64,000 nt of DNA, taken from positions 1 to 64,000 of the IMG/VR virus record IMGVR_UViG_3300007512_001664; one strand, 5' to 3'. Source of the DNA: a virus. This document shows positions 27,060 to 35,882 of this stretch, one piece after another (the first letter of the stretch is position 1; the number at the start of each line of letters is the position of its first letter). Under the pieces are notes generated by a model. It saw nothing but the letters and a program-made list of their open reading frames with translations. It had not been told where the DNA came from and searched no databases. The position numbers were made by a program, and so were the translations under genes.

Positions 27060-27488
27060 ATGATACCTACGGAAATAATGACGATGGCAGGGGGTTCGAT
27101 CATTGGTTTCTTTTTTAAATTAGTCGCAAAACGTGCAGAAAATGAGCAAAAGCGTTTTGAGATGTTTATGAAAGAAAAAGAAATGGCCGATCAATCTGCA
27201 GATAAAGCTGTCGAGCGGGTTAGTGTTGATGCTGGTAAATGGGTTCGTCGCTTAATTGTTGTGAGTGTTTTATTTGGTGTTATATTAGCTCCATTTGTAG
27301 TTACATTTTTTCAACATCCTATCGTTGTAGAAGAATTGGTTACAAAGAAAATTTTATGGGGCCTATTAGGTACAAAGACTGAACCAGTTTTTGTAGAAAT
27401 AGAAGGCTATTTAATGGTACCAGAGATTCGACAAGCTTTAACAGCTATTATTGGTTTTTATTTCGGTCAAGCTACTGTTAAGCGATAA
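27060..27488 (+). CDS. Membrane protein, holin-like
   Basis: Encodes 142 aa with hydrophobic segments near residues 9-21 (AGGSIIGFFFKLV), 66-86 (LIVVSVLFGVILAPFVVTFF) and 125-137. A charged amphipathic helix lies between the first two. The layout resembles the three-segment holin-like family of tailed phages and gene transfer agents. It is separated by about 5 kb from the lysozyme gene. Late expression is expected. Holin function is an inference. Confidence 0.5.
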   Translation: MIPTEIMTMAGGSIIGFFFKLVAKRAENEQKRFEMFMKEKEMADQSADKAVERVSVDAGKWVRRLIVVSVLFGVILAPFVVTFFQHPIVVEELVTKKILWGLLGTKTEPVFVEIEGYLMVPEIRQALTAIIGFYFGQATVKR

Positions 27489-27493
27489 TTTCA

Positions 27494-28243
27494 ATGAGTA
27501 AACATAGTCTTTTTTTTGTTCATATACCTAAAACTGGTGGTAATTCAGTCCGGGTCTTTCTAAAATCATGCAAGAGGTTGAACTTATTAAATTATGGTCG
27601 CAACAAACGTGAAAGAGAACACCACTTCGGTATTAAAAATGCAAGAAGGGTCAAAGATTCTCATTTATCATTTAAGACAGATTATTTTCCGTCATATGTT
27701 GATACGGAAGAGTATAAAAAGGCGTCATTCTCTTTTACTGTATTAAGAAACCCATATGAGTTATTATATAGCTATTATAATCATAGCCCGATCCAGTCGG
27801 ACTCCAGTAAAAAACGTGATAATGGCTGGGGGAACGTAAATGAGTATCATAAATTTAAAACCTTTTCACAATTTATAGATGGTTATTGTAATATGGATCC
27901 TGAAGAATGGCATGTACCTGCTTTAAGTAAAAATTTATTTGGTCAAATCTTTATTGATAATAATAAACTGGGAGTAGATTACGCTATATTTCTTGAAACC
28001 ATTAATATGGGAATCGCGGCCTTTTTTTGTTTAAACAAAGAAAAAAAACACACGCCAGTAACATTACCAAAGTTAAACACTTGGTCAAAAATAAAAGGAG
28101 CTAAACAAGGTTATAGTAAGGCTTTAAAAGATGCTGTATCTAAAAAATGTGAATGGGAACTAGACACGTTTTATGGTAATCAGTCGAAAAATAATATCAT
28201 TGATCTTCGTGAAATAGAGGATATCTTATGTAAGGCACAGTAA
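27494..28243 (+). CDS. Sulfotransferase family protein
   Basis: Encodes 249 aa. The PAPS 5'-phosphosulfate loop is FVHIPKTGGNSVR (8-20) and the 3'-phosphate motif is VLRNPYELLYSYYNH (about 94-108), as in sugar and heparan-type sulfotransferases. It would transfer sulfate from PAPS to a glycan or other acceptor. The next gene is glycosyltransferase-like, which suggests joint action on a glycan of the virion or the infected-cell surface. The acceptor is unknown. Confidence 0.82.
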   Translation: MSKHSLFFVHIPKTGGNSVRVFLKSCKRLNLLNYGRNKREREHHFGIKNARRVKDSHLSFKTDYFPSYVDTEEYKKASFSFTVLRNPYELLYSYYNHSPIQSDSSKKRDNGWGNVNEYHKFKTFSQFIDGYCNMDPEEWHVPALSKNLFGQIFIDNNKLGVDYAIFLETINMGIAAFFCLNKEKKHTPVTLPKLNTWSKIKGAKQGYSKALKDAVSKKCEWELDTFYGNQSKNNIIDLREIEDILCKAQ

Positions 28244-28252
28244 TATACAAAA

Positions 28253-29188
28253 ATGAAAATTGCACTATGTTTATACGGGCAACCACCTATGGCACATTGC
28301 GCGGCACATGAGGTAAAAACAAATCTCGGCCTGGAAATTACAGAAGACTTATCACATAAATATTGGGAAGAGAATTTTATTAAAATAAACTCTCCAGATA
28401 TATTTATTCATTGTTGGGATAAAGCAGATAATGAAAACCTTAAAAGGAAATATTCCCCAAAACTCCGCTCATGTATTTTTGAAGACCCTAAAATATTCGA
28501 TACAACTACCGTCTGTTACCGAGGTTTAAAACCCGTCAAAAGTATCGCGGGAGAGTTTTTTAGTCAAGCATATAGTGCAAAAGAAAGTATTAAATTGAAA
28601 CAAAAATACGAATCACAAAACAATTTTACATATGACTTAGTCATGCTAGCGAGATTAGATTTATTATGGTTTGAGCCTATCGATATTAAACGTACGAACC
28701 CGAAGCCGCACAAACAATTAGATCCTAAATGTTTTTATATACCTAATTGGAATCAAAACAATACTGACTCCGGAAAAAGAGAAACATATTTAAACAATAT
28801 TACTACAACAAACAGAAGGTATAAAAAAATATTAGATTATTTTTTTATATCTAATAGCGAGTATATTAATAAGTTTTCTAATTTATTTGATTATATACCG
28901 GAATATATAAACAATACTGCACGTGCGGTTGAACGAGAAAAACAAAAAAGAAGCAACCACATATTAAAAAGAGAGTATTTACAAGAAATCGGATTGTGGG
29001 ATAAAAGGATAATTAAATTTATATATTACGAAGGTTATGATTTTAATTTACAACGTAAGTTTTATCAATGGAATTTCAATAAAAAGAAGAGTAGGTTCGG
29101 GTATAAACCTTTAAGCGACAAATACATGAGAGATTCTATATACTGGACCTGTAATGGGAACCCTATACCTGTTAACAAGCTACAGTAA
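28253..29188 (+). CDS. Putative glycosyltransferase-like protein
   Basis: Encodes 311 aa. The N-terminus (MKIALCLYGQPPMAH), PDIFIHCWD and DLVMLARLDLLWF resemble a family of viral and bacterial glycosyltransferase-like proteins with an acidic motif after a hydrophobic strand. It lies 9 nt after the sulfotransferase gene. The C-terminal half is rich in Lys, Asn and aromatic residues. Donor and acceptor are unknown. Confidence 0.55.
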   Translation: MKIALCLYGQPPMAHCAAHEVKTNLGLEITEDLSHKYWEENFIKINSPDIFIHCWDKADNENLKRKYSPKLRSCIFEDPKIFDTTTVCYRGLKPVKSIAGEFFSQAYSAKESIKLKQKYESQNNFTYDLVMLARLDLLWFEPIDIKRTNPKPHKQLDPKCFYIPNWNQNNTDSGKRETYLNNITTTNRRYKKILDYFFISNSEYINKFSNLFDYIPEYINNTARAVEREKQKRSNHILKREYLQEIGLWDKRIIKFIYYEGYDFNLQRKFYQWNFNKKKSRFGYKPLSDKYMRDSIYWTCNGNPIPVNKLQ

Positions 29189-29274
29189 AACGATAAGTTG
29201 AATTTCAAATTTTTTCGTTATATTTATATGCAGTATGCTTGTTTGACTGTGATTTGTAAATTGCATGAAGCAAG

Positions 29275-29282
29275 TATAAATA
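29275..29282 (+). promoter_or_regulatory. Late-type promoter upstream of nrdJ
   Basis: TATAAATA lies about 9 nt before the ATG at 29292. The 103-nt gap before nrdJ holds nothing else I can support. Confidence 0.5.
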
Positions 29283-29291
29283 TATAAACAA

Positions 29292-31448
29292 ATGCCAAAA
29301 GACATTAACTATCTAGACGAAATATCTACCTTTACCTTTACGAGTAAGTACGCAAGATTTAATAAAAATTTAAATAGAAGAGAGACATGGGACGAATGTA
29401 TAAACCGTGTTGCAAAGATGCATGTCGATCAATTTAAACGACATTTACCATCTGAAGATATAGATACGATTAAGTGGGCCTTTCAACAAGTAAAAGATAA
29501 ACACATTGTCCCTTCAATGAGATCAATGCAGTTTGGCGGTAAAGCCGTATTAGCACATAATGCGCGTATATATAATTGCGCGGTAAGACATGTTGATAGT
29601 ATAAGAGCTTTTGCGGAAATATTTTATTTACTGTTATGTGGATGCGGAGTTGGTATTGGAGTGTCAAAACACTTTGTAAATAGATTACCAGATTTAGTTA
29701 CTGCGAAAGATAAAACCGGTACCGTTGTAACATATGTTGTTGAAGATAGTATTGAAGGTTGGTCGGACTCAATCGAAGCATTATTAAATTCTTATTTTAG
29801 AAACACAGCTTTCTCTGGTCGTAAGATAGTTTTTGATTTTAGTAAGATAAGACCTAAAGGTGCTCCACTAGAAACTGCTGGTGGTAAAGCTCCTGGTTAT
29901 GAAGGCCTTAAGCAATGTCATCTTAAGGTTAAAGAGTTATTCGATAATATAATTGAACAACAACATCAAACTAGATTAAAACCAATTAATGCATATGATA
30001 TTTTAATGCATTGTGCAGACGCTGTACTATCAGGAGGTATTCGTCGTTCCGCTACTTCTCTTATTTTTGATAAAGACGATGAAGAGATGATGAACTCAAA
30101 AACATTTTTTGATGTTACTCGTCATACTAAATTTTATCATGATGATGAATCTGATTTATATGTTGGAAAAATTACTGTCGGTAAAAAGAAGTATGAGGTT
30201 GAGTTAAGTGAATATGAGTATAAAGATGTAATTGATAATAAACGTATTAGCTGGATACATGTCGAACCTCAGCGAGCTAGAAGTAATAACAGTGTACTGT
30301 TGTTACGAGACCAAACTACGTTTGAAGAGTTTACAGAAATTTTAAATAAGACTCGGCAATTTGGTGAACCTGGATTTGTATTTGGTAATCATCCATGGCA
30401 ATTATATAACCCTTGCTTCGAGATTGGGTTCGTACCAGTTACAGAAGATGGTGTATGTGGTGTTCAGTTTTGTAATTTAACATCTATTAATGGAGCCAAA
30501 ATTGATACTAAAGCTAAGTTTTTAGAAGCAGTTAAAGCAGCTACTATTATTGGTACCCTACAAGCAGCATATTCTGACTTTACGTACCTGAGACCTGCGT
30601 CTAAGCAATTAACTGAAGGGGAAGCATTGCTAGGTGTATCTATTACTGGAATGATGGATAACCCTAAAATATTATTAAACCCAGATTATCAAAGAGAAGG
30701 AGCTGATTACGCTGTTAAGATTAATAAGTTATGGGCTAAGAAGTTAAATATCAATCAAGCCGCTCGAATTACTTGTATTAAGCCAGAAGGGACATCATCA
30801 TTAGTATTAGGTAGTGCTTCAGGAATTCATCCTCACCACAGTAGAAAGTATTTTAGACGTATTCAGTGTAATAAACTTGATCCCGTCTACAACCACTTTA
30901 AGAAAAGCAATCCACATATGTGTGAGGAGAGTGTGTGGTCTGCTAATAAGACGGATGATGTAACTACATTCCCTATTGAGATTTCGGAAAAGGCTTTAGT
31001 TAAAGATGACTTAACAGCCTTACAACATTTAAAGTATATTAAATCAACTCAACAAAATTGGGTTATACCAGGTACTACGGATGCTAATACAAAAAATGTA
31101 GAGCATAATGTTAGTTGTACAGCTGTAGTTAAAGATGATGAATGGGATAGAGTATTTAAATTCTTGTATGATAATAAGAAGTACTTTGGTGCGGTATCAT
31201 TGCTGCCTAAAACTGGGGATAAGTTATATGAGCAGGCGCCTTTAGAATCAGTAATTGATGAAAAAGATCAAGAGAAGTGGGAGTCTATTGTTAAACAGTA
31301 TACCTTAGTGAATTATAAGTCTTTAAAAGAGGAAGAAGATACAACTGAAGTACAAGATACAGTTGCGTGTGGAGGTGGAGCATGTGAAATACCTAATTTA
31401 CAAGAAGTTAAGGTACAGGTTCGAGAACCAGAAGCTGAACCAGGTTAA
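29292..31448 (+). CDS. nrdJ: Adenosylcobalamin-dependent ribonucleoside-triphosphate reductase (class II, monomeric)
   Basis: Encodes 718 aa, similar in size to the Lactobacillus leichmannii enzyme (739 aa). It reduces ribonucleotides to deoxyribonucleotides with B12 as radical generator. Visible features are YNCAVRHVDS near the N-terminus, the NxCxE radical motif NPCFEIGF, FCNLTSIN with the second active-site Cys, CIKPEGTSSLVLGSASGIHPHHSR, and the C-terminal CGGGAC pair (C-x4-C) that relays electrons. It needs no separate small subunit and works with or without oxygen, so the host must supply cobalamin. Confidence 0.93.
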   Translation: MPKDINYLDEISTFTFTSKYARFNKNLNRRETWDECINRVAKMHVDQFKRHLPSEDIDTIKWAFQQVKDKHIVPSMRSMQFGGKAVLAHNARIYNCAVRHVDSIRAFAEIFYLLLCGCGVGIGVSKHFVNRLPDLVTAKDKTGTVVTYVVEDSIEGWSDSIEALLNSYFRNTAFSGRKIVFDFSKIRPKGAPLETAGGKAPGYEGLKQCHLKVKELFDNIIEQQHQTRLKPINAYDILMHCADAVLSGGIRRSATSLIFDKDDEEMMNSKTFFDVTRHTKFYHDDESDLYVGKITVGKKKYEVELSEYEYKDVIDNKRISWIHVEPQRARSNNSVLLLRDQTTFEEFTEILNKTRQFGEPGFVFGNHPWQLYNPCFEIGFVPVTEDGVCGVQFCNLTSINGAKIDTKAKFLEAVKAATIIGTLQAAYSDFTYLRPASKQLTEGEALLGVSITGMMDNPKILLNPDYQREGADYAVKINKLWAKKLNINQAARITCIKPEGTSSLVLGSASGIHPHHSRKYFRRIQCNKLDPVYNHFKKSNPHMCEESVWSANKTDDVTTFPIEISEKALVKDDLTALQHLKYIKSTQQNWVIPGTTDANTKNVEHNVSCTAVVKDDEWDRVFKFLYDNKKYFGAVSLLPKTGDKLYEQAPLESVIDEKDQEKWESIVKQYTLVNYKSLKEEEDTTEVQDTVACGGGACEIPNLQEVKVQVREPEAEPG

Positions 31449-31828
31449 GATTTCGTCTTTCCACTACCATTAAATCTAGTAAGATCTAATTGACATAAGG
31501 GCTTTTCAATCTTAAGCTTACCTAACCATTCGTTTTGAACGACTAGCTTGCTACCGCCAATAACTTTACCGTCCATTACGTCGTAGATAAAAAATACTGT
31601 CTTAGTAAGACCTACTCGAATAATTCGACCTGGTTTTCCATCGACATATACAACATCATCGGTTTTATAATCGTTCCCGCAAAATACAAATACGCCGGCT
31701 GCAAATTTTTTAATGCTAGATTGAAATATCATTAACGCTATACCAGTTATAAACATCCATCCATACTGTCCGATAAAGTGTTCTAATGCTTTTTCTAGTT
31801 CTCCGGGTTGAATTAGTGCTGACTCCAT
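31445..31828 (-). CDS. Mini-MscS-like membrane protein
   Basis: Encodes 127 aa. The ATG at 31828 is chosen because a TTAAATAATTAT late element ends 1 nt before it; an upstream in-frame ATG at 31867 would lie inside the divergent promoter. Residues 22-45 form one membrane helix leading into KKFAAGVFVF, then KTDDVVYVDGKPGRIIRVGLTKT. This resembles the pore-lining helix and beta domain of MscS channels, where a hydrophobic GVF/GLL segment precedes a GxxGxVxxI strand. The first two MscS helices and the C-terminal alpha/beta domain are absent. It may be a pore-forming or osmotic-control protein used around lysis. Confidence 0.55.
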   Translation of the reverse strand: MESALIQPGELEKALEHFIGQYGWMFITGIALMIFQSSIKKFAAGVFVFCGNDYKTDDVVYVDGKPGRIIRVGLTKTVFFIYDVMDGKVIGGSKLVVQNEWLGKLKIEKPLCQLDLTRFNGSGKTKS

Positions 31829-31833
31829 ATAAT

Positions 31834-31858
31834 TATTTAATTGTGTCAGATATAAATA
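31834..31858. promoter_or_regulatory. Divergent late promoter pair
   Basis: TTAAATA on the minus strand (31840-31834) serves the mini-MscS-like gene, and TATAAATA on the plus strand (31851-31858) serves the small membrane protein. Distances to the starts are 5 and 7 nt. Confidence 0.65.
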
Positions 31859-31865
31859 GTTAAAC

Positions 31866-32186
31866 ATGAAAAAGGTATTTAATTTTATTAAAACATATAA
31901 AAAGGAGATCGGCGGTTTACTTCGTCACGCCGCTACTATTGCTGGTGGTGTATTAATTGCAAAAGGCTCCTTAGATTCTGAGACTTTTCATATGATTTTA
32001 GGTGCCGCGGCGAGCATTACTGGCACAGGTTGGTCTTTTGCTAACAAGATAAGTCATAAGCAAGAAGTGAAGACTGCTTTTGCTACAGACCCTGTTACTG
32101 GTGATGTTACACGTCATTTTAATGAAGAGACTAAGGCATGGGAAGAAAAACCAGAACCCAAATCTAAGAAGAAAAAAAAGAGCTAA
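31866..32186 (+). CDS. Small membrane protein, holin candidate
   Basis: Encodes 106 aa. A basic N-terminus is followed by hydrophobic or small-residue segments at about 21-33 (AATIAGGVLIAKG) and 42-58 (ILGAAASITGTGWSFAN), then a hydrophilic tail ending in a Lys-rich KSKKKKKS. Two short helices and a charged tail fit class II holins, and a lysozyme gene lies 400 bp downstream. Function is inferred from shape and place. Confidence 0.5.
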   Translation: MKKVFNFIKTYKKEIGGLLRHAATIAGGVLIAKGSLDSETFHMILGAAASITGTGWSFANKISHKQEVKTAFATDPVTGDVTRHFNEETKAWEEKPEPKSKKKKKS

Positions 32187-32227
32187 TTAATAAATAGCAA
32201 AACGTCTCTGGATACATAAATATTTAT

Positions 32228-32581
32228 GTGGCTGTGACTTCACCAGGGTATTTGTATATTATTACTAATAAATCTTGGCCTGGATGGTTGAAAGTTGGAA
32301 CCACTCGTAACTTAAAAACTCGTTTGCAAACATATCAAACGAGTTCTCCCTTCAGAGATTACGAGGTTATATATTCTATAAAACATCCAGAATATCTTCA
32401 AGCTGAACAAAATATAAAGAAACAAATGAAATATTTTGCTAAGCAAATAAAAAATGAATGGTATGAAGTTGATTTCCACGTGGCAAAGGTTAGACTATTA
32501 GAACAATTAGATAATTATTTTTATGGTGAATGTGATAAACAAGAAGAATACCATCAAGTATTTATTACTAATCCTGTATAA
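32228..32581 (+). CDS. GIY-YIG endonuclease (T5orf172-like)
   Basis: Encodes 117 aa with a GTG start immediately after CATAAATATTTAT. The GIY-YIG core is GYLYIITNKSWPGWLKVGTT, followed by an Arg-containing helix (RLQTYQTSSPF) and a Glu-rich helix (QAEQNIKKQM) carrying the catalytic Glu. It resembles free-standing homing-type endonucleases of the T5orf172 group. No intron is visible in nrdJ or the lysozyme gene, so it is a free-standing nuclease, possibly mobile. Confidence 0.8.
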   Translation: MAVTSPGYLYIITNKSWPGWLKVGTTRNLKTRLQTYQTSSPFRDYEVIYSIKHPEYLQAEQNIKKQMKYFAKQIKNEWYEVDFHVAKVRLLEQLDNYFYGECDKQEEYHQVFITNPV

Positions 32582-32590
32582 ATAATTTAA

Positions 32591-33451
32591 ATGACCTTTA
32601 AACAACTATCAGACTGTAATGAGGTTTTCTTGCGAGAAGGCCCGTGGTCTAGTAGAGCTGCAGCTTTAGGTTTGGGTGCTGCCAGTTTATTTGGCGGTCC
32701 CGGCGAAGTACAAGCCAAAATGCCTACCCCAATAACTCATACTATAAAACAAGACCAATCAATGTATGATTATATTGTTCAGAGTGAAGGTAAAGGTAAA
32801 CCGGGTCGCCCGGGATATGCGTACAGAGACTCAGAGGGGCACTTAACCGTTGGGGTAGGCCATTTAATTACTAAAAACGATCCTGTGCTCAGACAAGTTA
32901 CCGGTCAGTATTATAATGCTGTTGTATCTGGTCGTATGCCGTTGAACGATAATCAAATGAAACAATTGTTCAATATCGACCTACAATCTAAAATTGCTTT
33001 AGCTCGTAGATATATTAGAGGATATGATAAATTGCCTTCATATGTTCAAAATGCAGTAGTAGATGGTTTCTTTAGAGGTGATTTATCTGGTAGTCCAGAT
33101 ACATTAGAATTAATGAATCAAGGTAATTGGTCAGTAGCTGCAAAAGAATATTTAAATCATAATGATTATAGAAAATCTGTAGCTAGTAACAAAGCAGGTA
33201 AACCACATGGTGTTAAAGATCGTATGGAGCGTAATGCTAGTATCTTTGCTGCTTATGGAAGAGGCGCCGATGCTGACCCACGCCAGCGCTGGGCATCATC
33301 AGGAACACCTACTAATACGTATACTGTAAAGGCAGGAGATACATTAAGTAAGATTGCTCGTGATAATAATGTAAGTATACAGGATCTTATGAAAAAAAAT
33401 AATATCTCTGACCCGAATAAGATCAGTATAGGTCAGCAATTATACATATAA
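32591..33451 (+). CDS. GH24 phage lysozyme with LysM domain and capsid-targeting-like N-terminus
   Basis: Encodes 286 aa. The GH24 muramidase signature is Glu66, Asp80 and Thr86 (SEGKGKPG...YRDSEGHLTVGVGH), with D-x5-T exact and a longer E-to-D spacing than T4 lysozyme. A LysM repeat fills residues 243-286 (YTVKAGDTLSKIARDNN). The first 16 residues (MTFKQLSDCNEVFLRE) look like a T4 internal-protein targeting sequence with an LRE/G cleavage site. The capsid protein here has the same LRE/G. A hydrophobic Ala/Gly/Leu stretch follows (23-36). It may be the lysis enzyme, or an entry lysozyme replacing the one missing from the spike, or both. Confidence 0.85.
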   Translation: MTFKQLSDCNEVFLREGPWSSRAAALGLGAASLFGGPGEVQAKMPTPITHTIKQDQSMYDYIVQSEGKGKPGRPGYAYRDSEGHLTVGVGHLITKNDPVLRQVTGQYYNAVVSGRMPLNDNQMKQLFNIDLQSKIALARRYIRGYDKLPSYVQNAVVDGFFRGDLSGSPDTLELMNQGNWSVAAKEYLNHNDYRKSVASNKAGKPHGVKDRMERNASIFAAYGRGADADPRQRWASSGTPTNTYTVKAGDTLSKIARDNNVSIQDLMKKNNISDPNKISIGQQLYI

Positions 33452-33473
33452 CATTTGATTAAATAATTAAATA

Positions 33474-34493
33474 ATGCCAGCAACGCTCGATAGGTGTGTT
33501 AAGAAAGTACAAAAGCAAGGAAAAAGTAAATCCTCTGCATATGCTATTTGTTCTAAAAGTACTGGCTGGAAAGTTGGTAAGGGTAGTACTAAAAGAAAAA
33601 AGAAATGGAAAAAGGAATCATTTAAACAATATTTTGAACAAACAAATTATTATAATGATACTTTACACCCTGAGTTTTGGACTGATGATAATTTTAATGA
33701 AGAAGTATTAAATTCTATAATTGAAATTGTAGAGGATTTTATAAAAGACGATGATCACATTACTCCTGAAATGATTGATGATATTCAATTAACAGGATCA
33801 TTAGCTAATTTTAATTACTCTCAGCATTCAGATCTTGACATACATATACTATTAGATTTTGCTAAAATAAATGAAGATGAAAGCATAGTAAAGAGAGCAT
33901 TAGACGGTAAAAGATTTATATGGAATTTAACACACAATATTGAATTTAATAATCATGAAGTTGAATTATATTTTCAGGATATTCATGAACCTCATGTGGC
34001 TTCCGGTTTATTTAGTATACAAGATAATAGATGGATTAAAAAACCTGTTCACGACCCCCCGGAGATAGATCAGCGGGATGTTGAAAAGAAGGCAGAACAG
34101 TTCCGTACAGAGGTAGAACTAATAAAGGAAGCTCTAAATGAGATTGATGATAAAGATGATCTTGTATTAATTAATAACCGCGCTAAAAAATTAAAAAACA
34201 AGTTAATGAGAATGCGTAGAGAAGGTCTTGCTGGTAAAGGAGAATATTCTGTAGAAAATTTAGCCTTTAAATCTTTACGCAACGATGATACAATAGCTGA
34301 ATTAAATGGCTTGATTATTAAGTCATATGATCTTATGTTTGGTGAAGACACTGTTGTTGAGAAAAAGAAAAAGAAAAAGAAAAAGAAAAAGAAAAAAGGA
34401 TTAAAGGATTGGATGTTAAGTATAGTGCATGCATTATTTTCTAAAGATCCATCTCACATGCCTAAACCACAAAGGTACCCTGCAGGAATATGA
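33474..34493 (+). CDS. Nucleotidyltransferase-fold protein with capsid-targeting-like segment and polylysine tract
   Basis: Encodes 339 aa. The first 31 residues (DRCVKKVQKQGKSKSSAYAI) form a Cys/Lys module seen in other phage proteins. ESFKQYFEQ (48-56) resembles a capsid-targeting site ending YFE/Q. A minimal nucleotidyltransferase core follows: GS at 108-109 and DLD at 120-122 (LTGSLANFNYSQHSDLDIH). The C-terminal part is helical, with 12 consecutive Lys encoded by a hexanucleotide repeat. Similar proteins occur in T4-like marine phages. The substrate is unknown. It overlaps the next gene by ATGA. Confidence 0.7.
   Translation: MPATLDRCVKKVQKQGKSKSSAYAICSKSTGWKVGKGSTKRKKKWKKESFKQYFEQTNYYNDTLHPEFWTDDNFNEEVLNSIIEIVEDFIKDDDHITPEMIDDIQLTGSLANFNYSQHSDLDIHILLDFAKINEDESIVKRALDGKRFIWNLTHNIEFNNHEVELYFQDIHEPHVASGLFSIQDNRWIKKPVHDPPEIDQRDVEKKAEQFRTEVELIKEALNEIDDKDDLVLINNRAKKLKNKLMRMRREGLAGKGEYSVENLAFKSLRNDDTIAELNGLIIKSYDLMFGEDTVVEKKKKKKKKKKKKGLKDWMLSIVHALFSKDPSHMPKPQRYPAGI
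34361..34398 (+). repeat. GAAAAA hexanucleotide repeat (polylysine tract)
   Basis: About six GAAAAA units in frame encode 12 Lys residues. The purine run is prone to slippage, so the lysine number may vary between isolates. Confidence 0.85.
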
Positions 34494-35656
34494 AAACATT
34501 TAAACAATTTTTTGAGACAGTATACGATGTATGGGCGGCCCCAGCTGATAGTCGAAACGAAGGAGATGTGGAAGTTATTGGTCAGGCCGACGATGCTACT
34601 TTAGATAAAATCAGAGTTCGTTCACGCAAATACGTGCAAAACGCAGACGAGGTCATGTGGAAGTTTTTAACGGCAATTGGATTTGATGATGATAATTACA
34701 AAAGGTCTTTAGAGGCGGTTTTAGATGCTCATCAGGTAGATTATATTCAGTTTGCAAAGTTTCTCTCTAGGAGTAAATCTAGATATAGTGACTTTAAACG
34801 ATTCACGGGGGCGGGTCAAGGAGACTTTTTTAGTGAAGTAGAGCCTCGTATTGTAGGGAGAATGGAGCCCCGGTCGGGTGAAGCAACTGGTCTAGGTGTT
34901 GCTAATGCATATCAGTTTTATAATGATCTTTGTAAGATCGCACACCCTCAGGGTAGAGTTGGTGTAGGGGAAGGTGAATTTATGTTAGCGGTGCTTACTG
35001 AAGGTAAGAAAGGCGAAACTGGAGATATTAGTACAATGAAGGCTGGTGGGAAAGAGTATGAAATTGGTACTCAGAAGAAAATTATATCTAAAGGAATAAA
35101 AGATATTGTTAAACTTACAGTACCTGTAACTCGACAAAGTCAAGTCACAGTTGGTAATATTTGGGACCCGGAAGGAGATAAGAAATTGCATTGGACTGTT
35201 GAGAATATGAATCAATGGATTTATTTCAAAGAAGCAGATATGGATGTTAAATTCGGTGGATTAGAAAACAGAGCTAAAAAGTTAGCAGATGAAGAAAGAG
35301 CTTCAGGTATTGTAGATTTTGAAAAACGTCGGAGAATCTTTTGTTCTTGTGTATTACATAAATATATTACGTCTCATAAAGATGATTGTATAATCGTATT
35401 TAATGGCGGTGGTGCTGGAACATATGGAATCGCCGGAAGAGTATCTAAAGCTATTAGAGGTGAACTATCTGGACCAGAGTATCGAGCCGCCGAGCGCGCA
35501 TCAACAGAATTTAAACATTGTCGCTGGCTACAATTAGGTGAGAATGCTGGTAAGAATTTAGAATGGGTCTTTAAAAAGTGTGTTGATTCTAATTGGTTTG
35601 ATTTTGAGTTCGATAGTGATTTAAAAGTACGTATTAAATATACACCAGCTTCCTGA
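34490..35656 (+). CDS. Nuclease-like protein with capsid-targeting-like N-terminus
   Basis: Encodes 388 aa. The N-terminus MKTFKQFFE/T closely parallels the T4 internal-protein targeting sequence MKTYQEFIAE/A. A central segment (GVGEGEFMLAVLTEGKKGETGDIS, about 160-184, then GGKEYEIG) resembles PD-(D/E)xK-type phage proteins in which GxGE precedes GD and an E-x-K strand. Here the final residue is Gly rather than Lys, so activity is doubtful. It is translationally coupled to the nucleotidyltransferase-like gene. A role after injection into the host is possible. Confidence 0.5.
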   Translation: MKTFKQFFETVYDVWAAPADSRNEGDVEVIGQADDATLDKIRVRSRKYVQNADEVMWKFLTAIGFDDDNYKRSLEAVLDAHQVDYIQFAKFLSRSKSRYSDFKRFTGAGQGDFFSEVEPRIVGRMEPRSGEATGLGVANAYQFYNDLCKIAHPQGRVGVGEGEFMLAVLTEGKKGETGDISTMKAGGKEYEIGTQKKIISKGIKDIVKLTVPVTRQSQVTVGNIWDPEGDKKLHWTVENMNQWIYFKEADMDVKFGGLENRAKKLADEERASGIVDFEKRRRIFCSCVLHKYITSHKDDCIIVFNGGGAGTYGIAGRVSKAIRGELSGPEYRAAERASTEFKHCRWLQLGENAGKNLEWVFKKCVDSNWFDFEFDSDLKVRIKYTPAS

Positions 35657-35660
35657 TAAA

Positions 35661-35882
35661 ATGGCAGTACTAGGATTATATGATACAACAGTAATGGGGT
35701 ATAGAGTAAAGGTTATGCCTTATGTTATCGGTATTTTTGATGATGATGATATGATTGTAGGGGAAAGAATTCCTAATAAGATTGTACGGTATCTAATTGA
35801 AGAAGGTTTTTGTGATACTTGGTTAAAGGACGATATTGGAATTAGAGTAAATATTTATAGACAAGGTAATGCTGACTTATAA
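35661..35882 (+). CDS. Hypothetical small acidic protein
   Basis: Encodes 73 aa with an Asp run (FDDDDM), starting 4 nt after the previous stop and overlapping the ligase-like gene by 14 nt. No recognised family. Co-transcribed with the capsid-targeted cassette. Confidence 0.5.
   Translation: MAVLGLYDTTVMGYRVKVMPYVIGIFDDDDMIVGERIPNKIVRYLIEEGFCDTWLKDDIGIRVNIYRQGNADL

Noticed and set aside
32228-32581. GIY-YIG gene as part of an intron in nrdJ
   Set aside because: nrdJ is continuous and complete, with no splice-site-like or group I core sequence, so the nuclease is free-standing.
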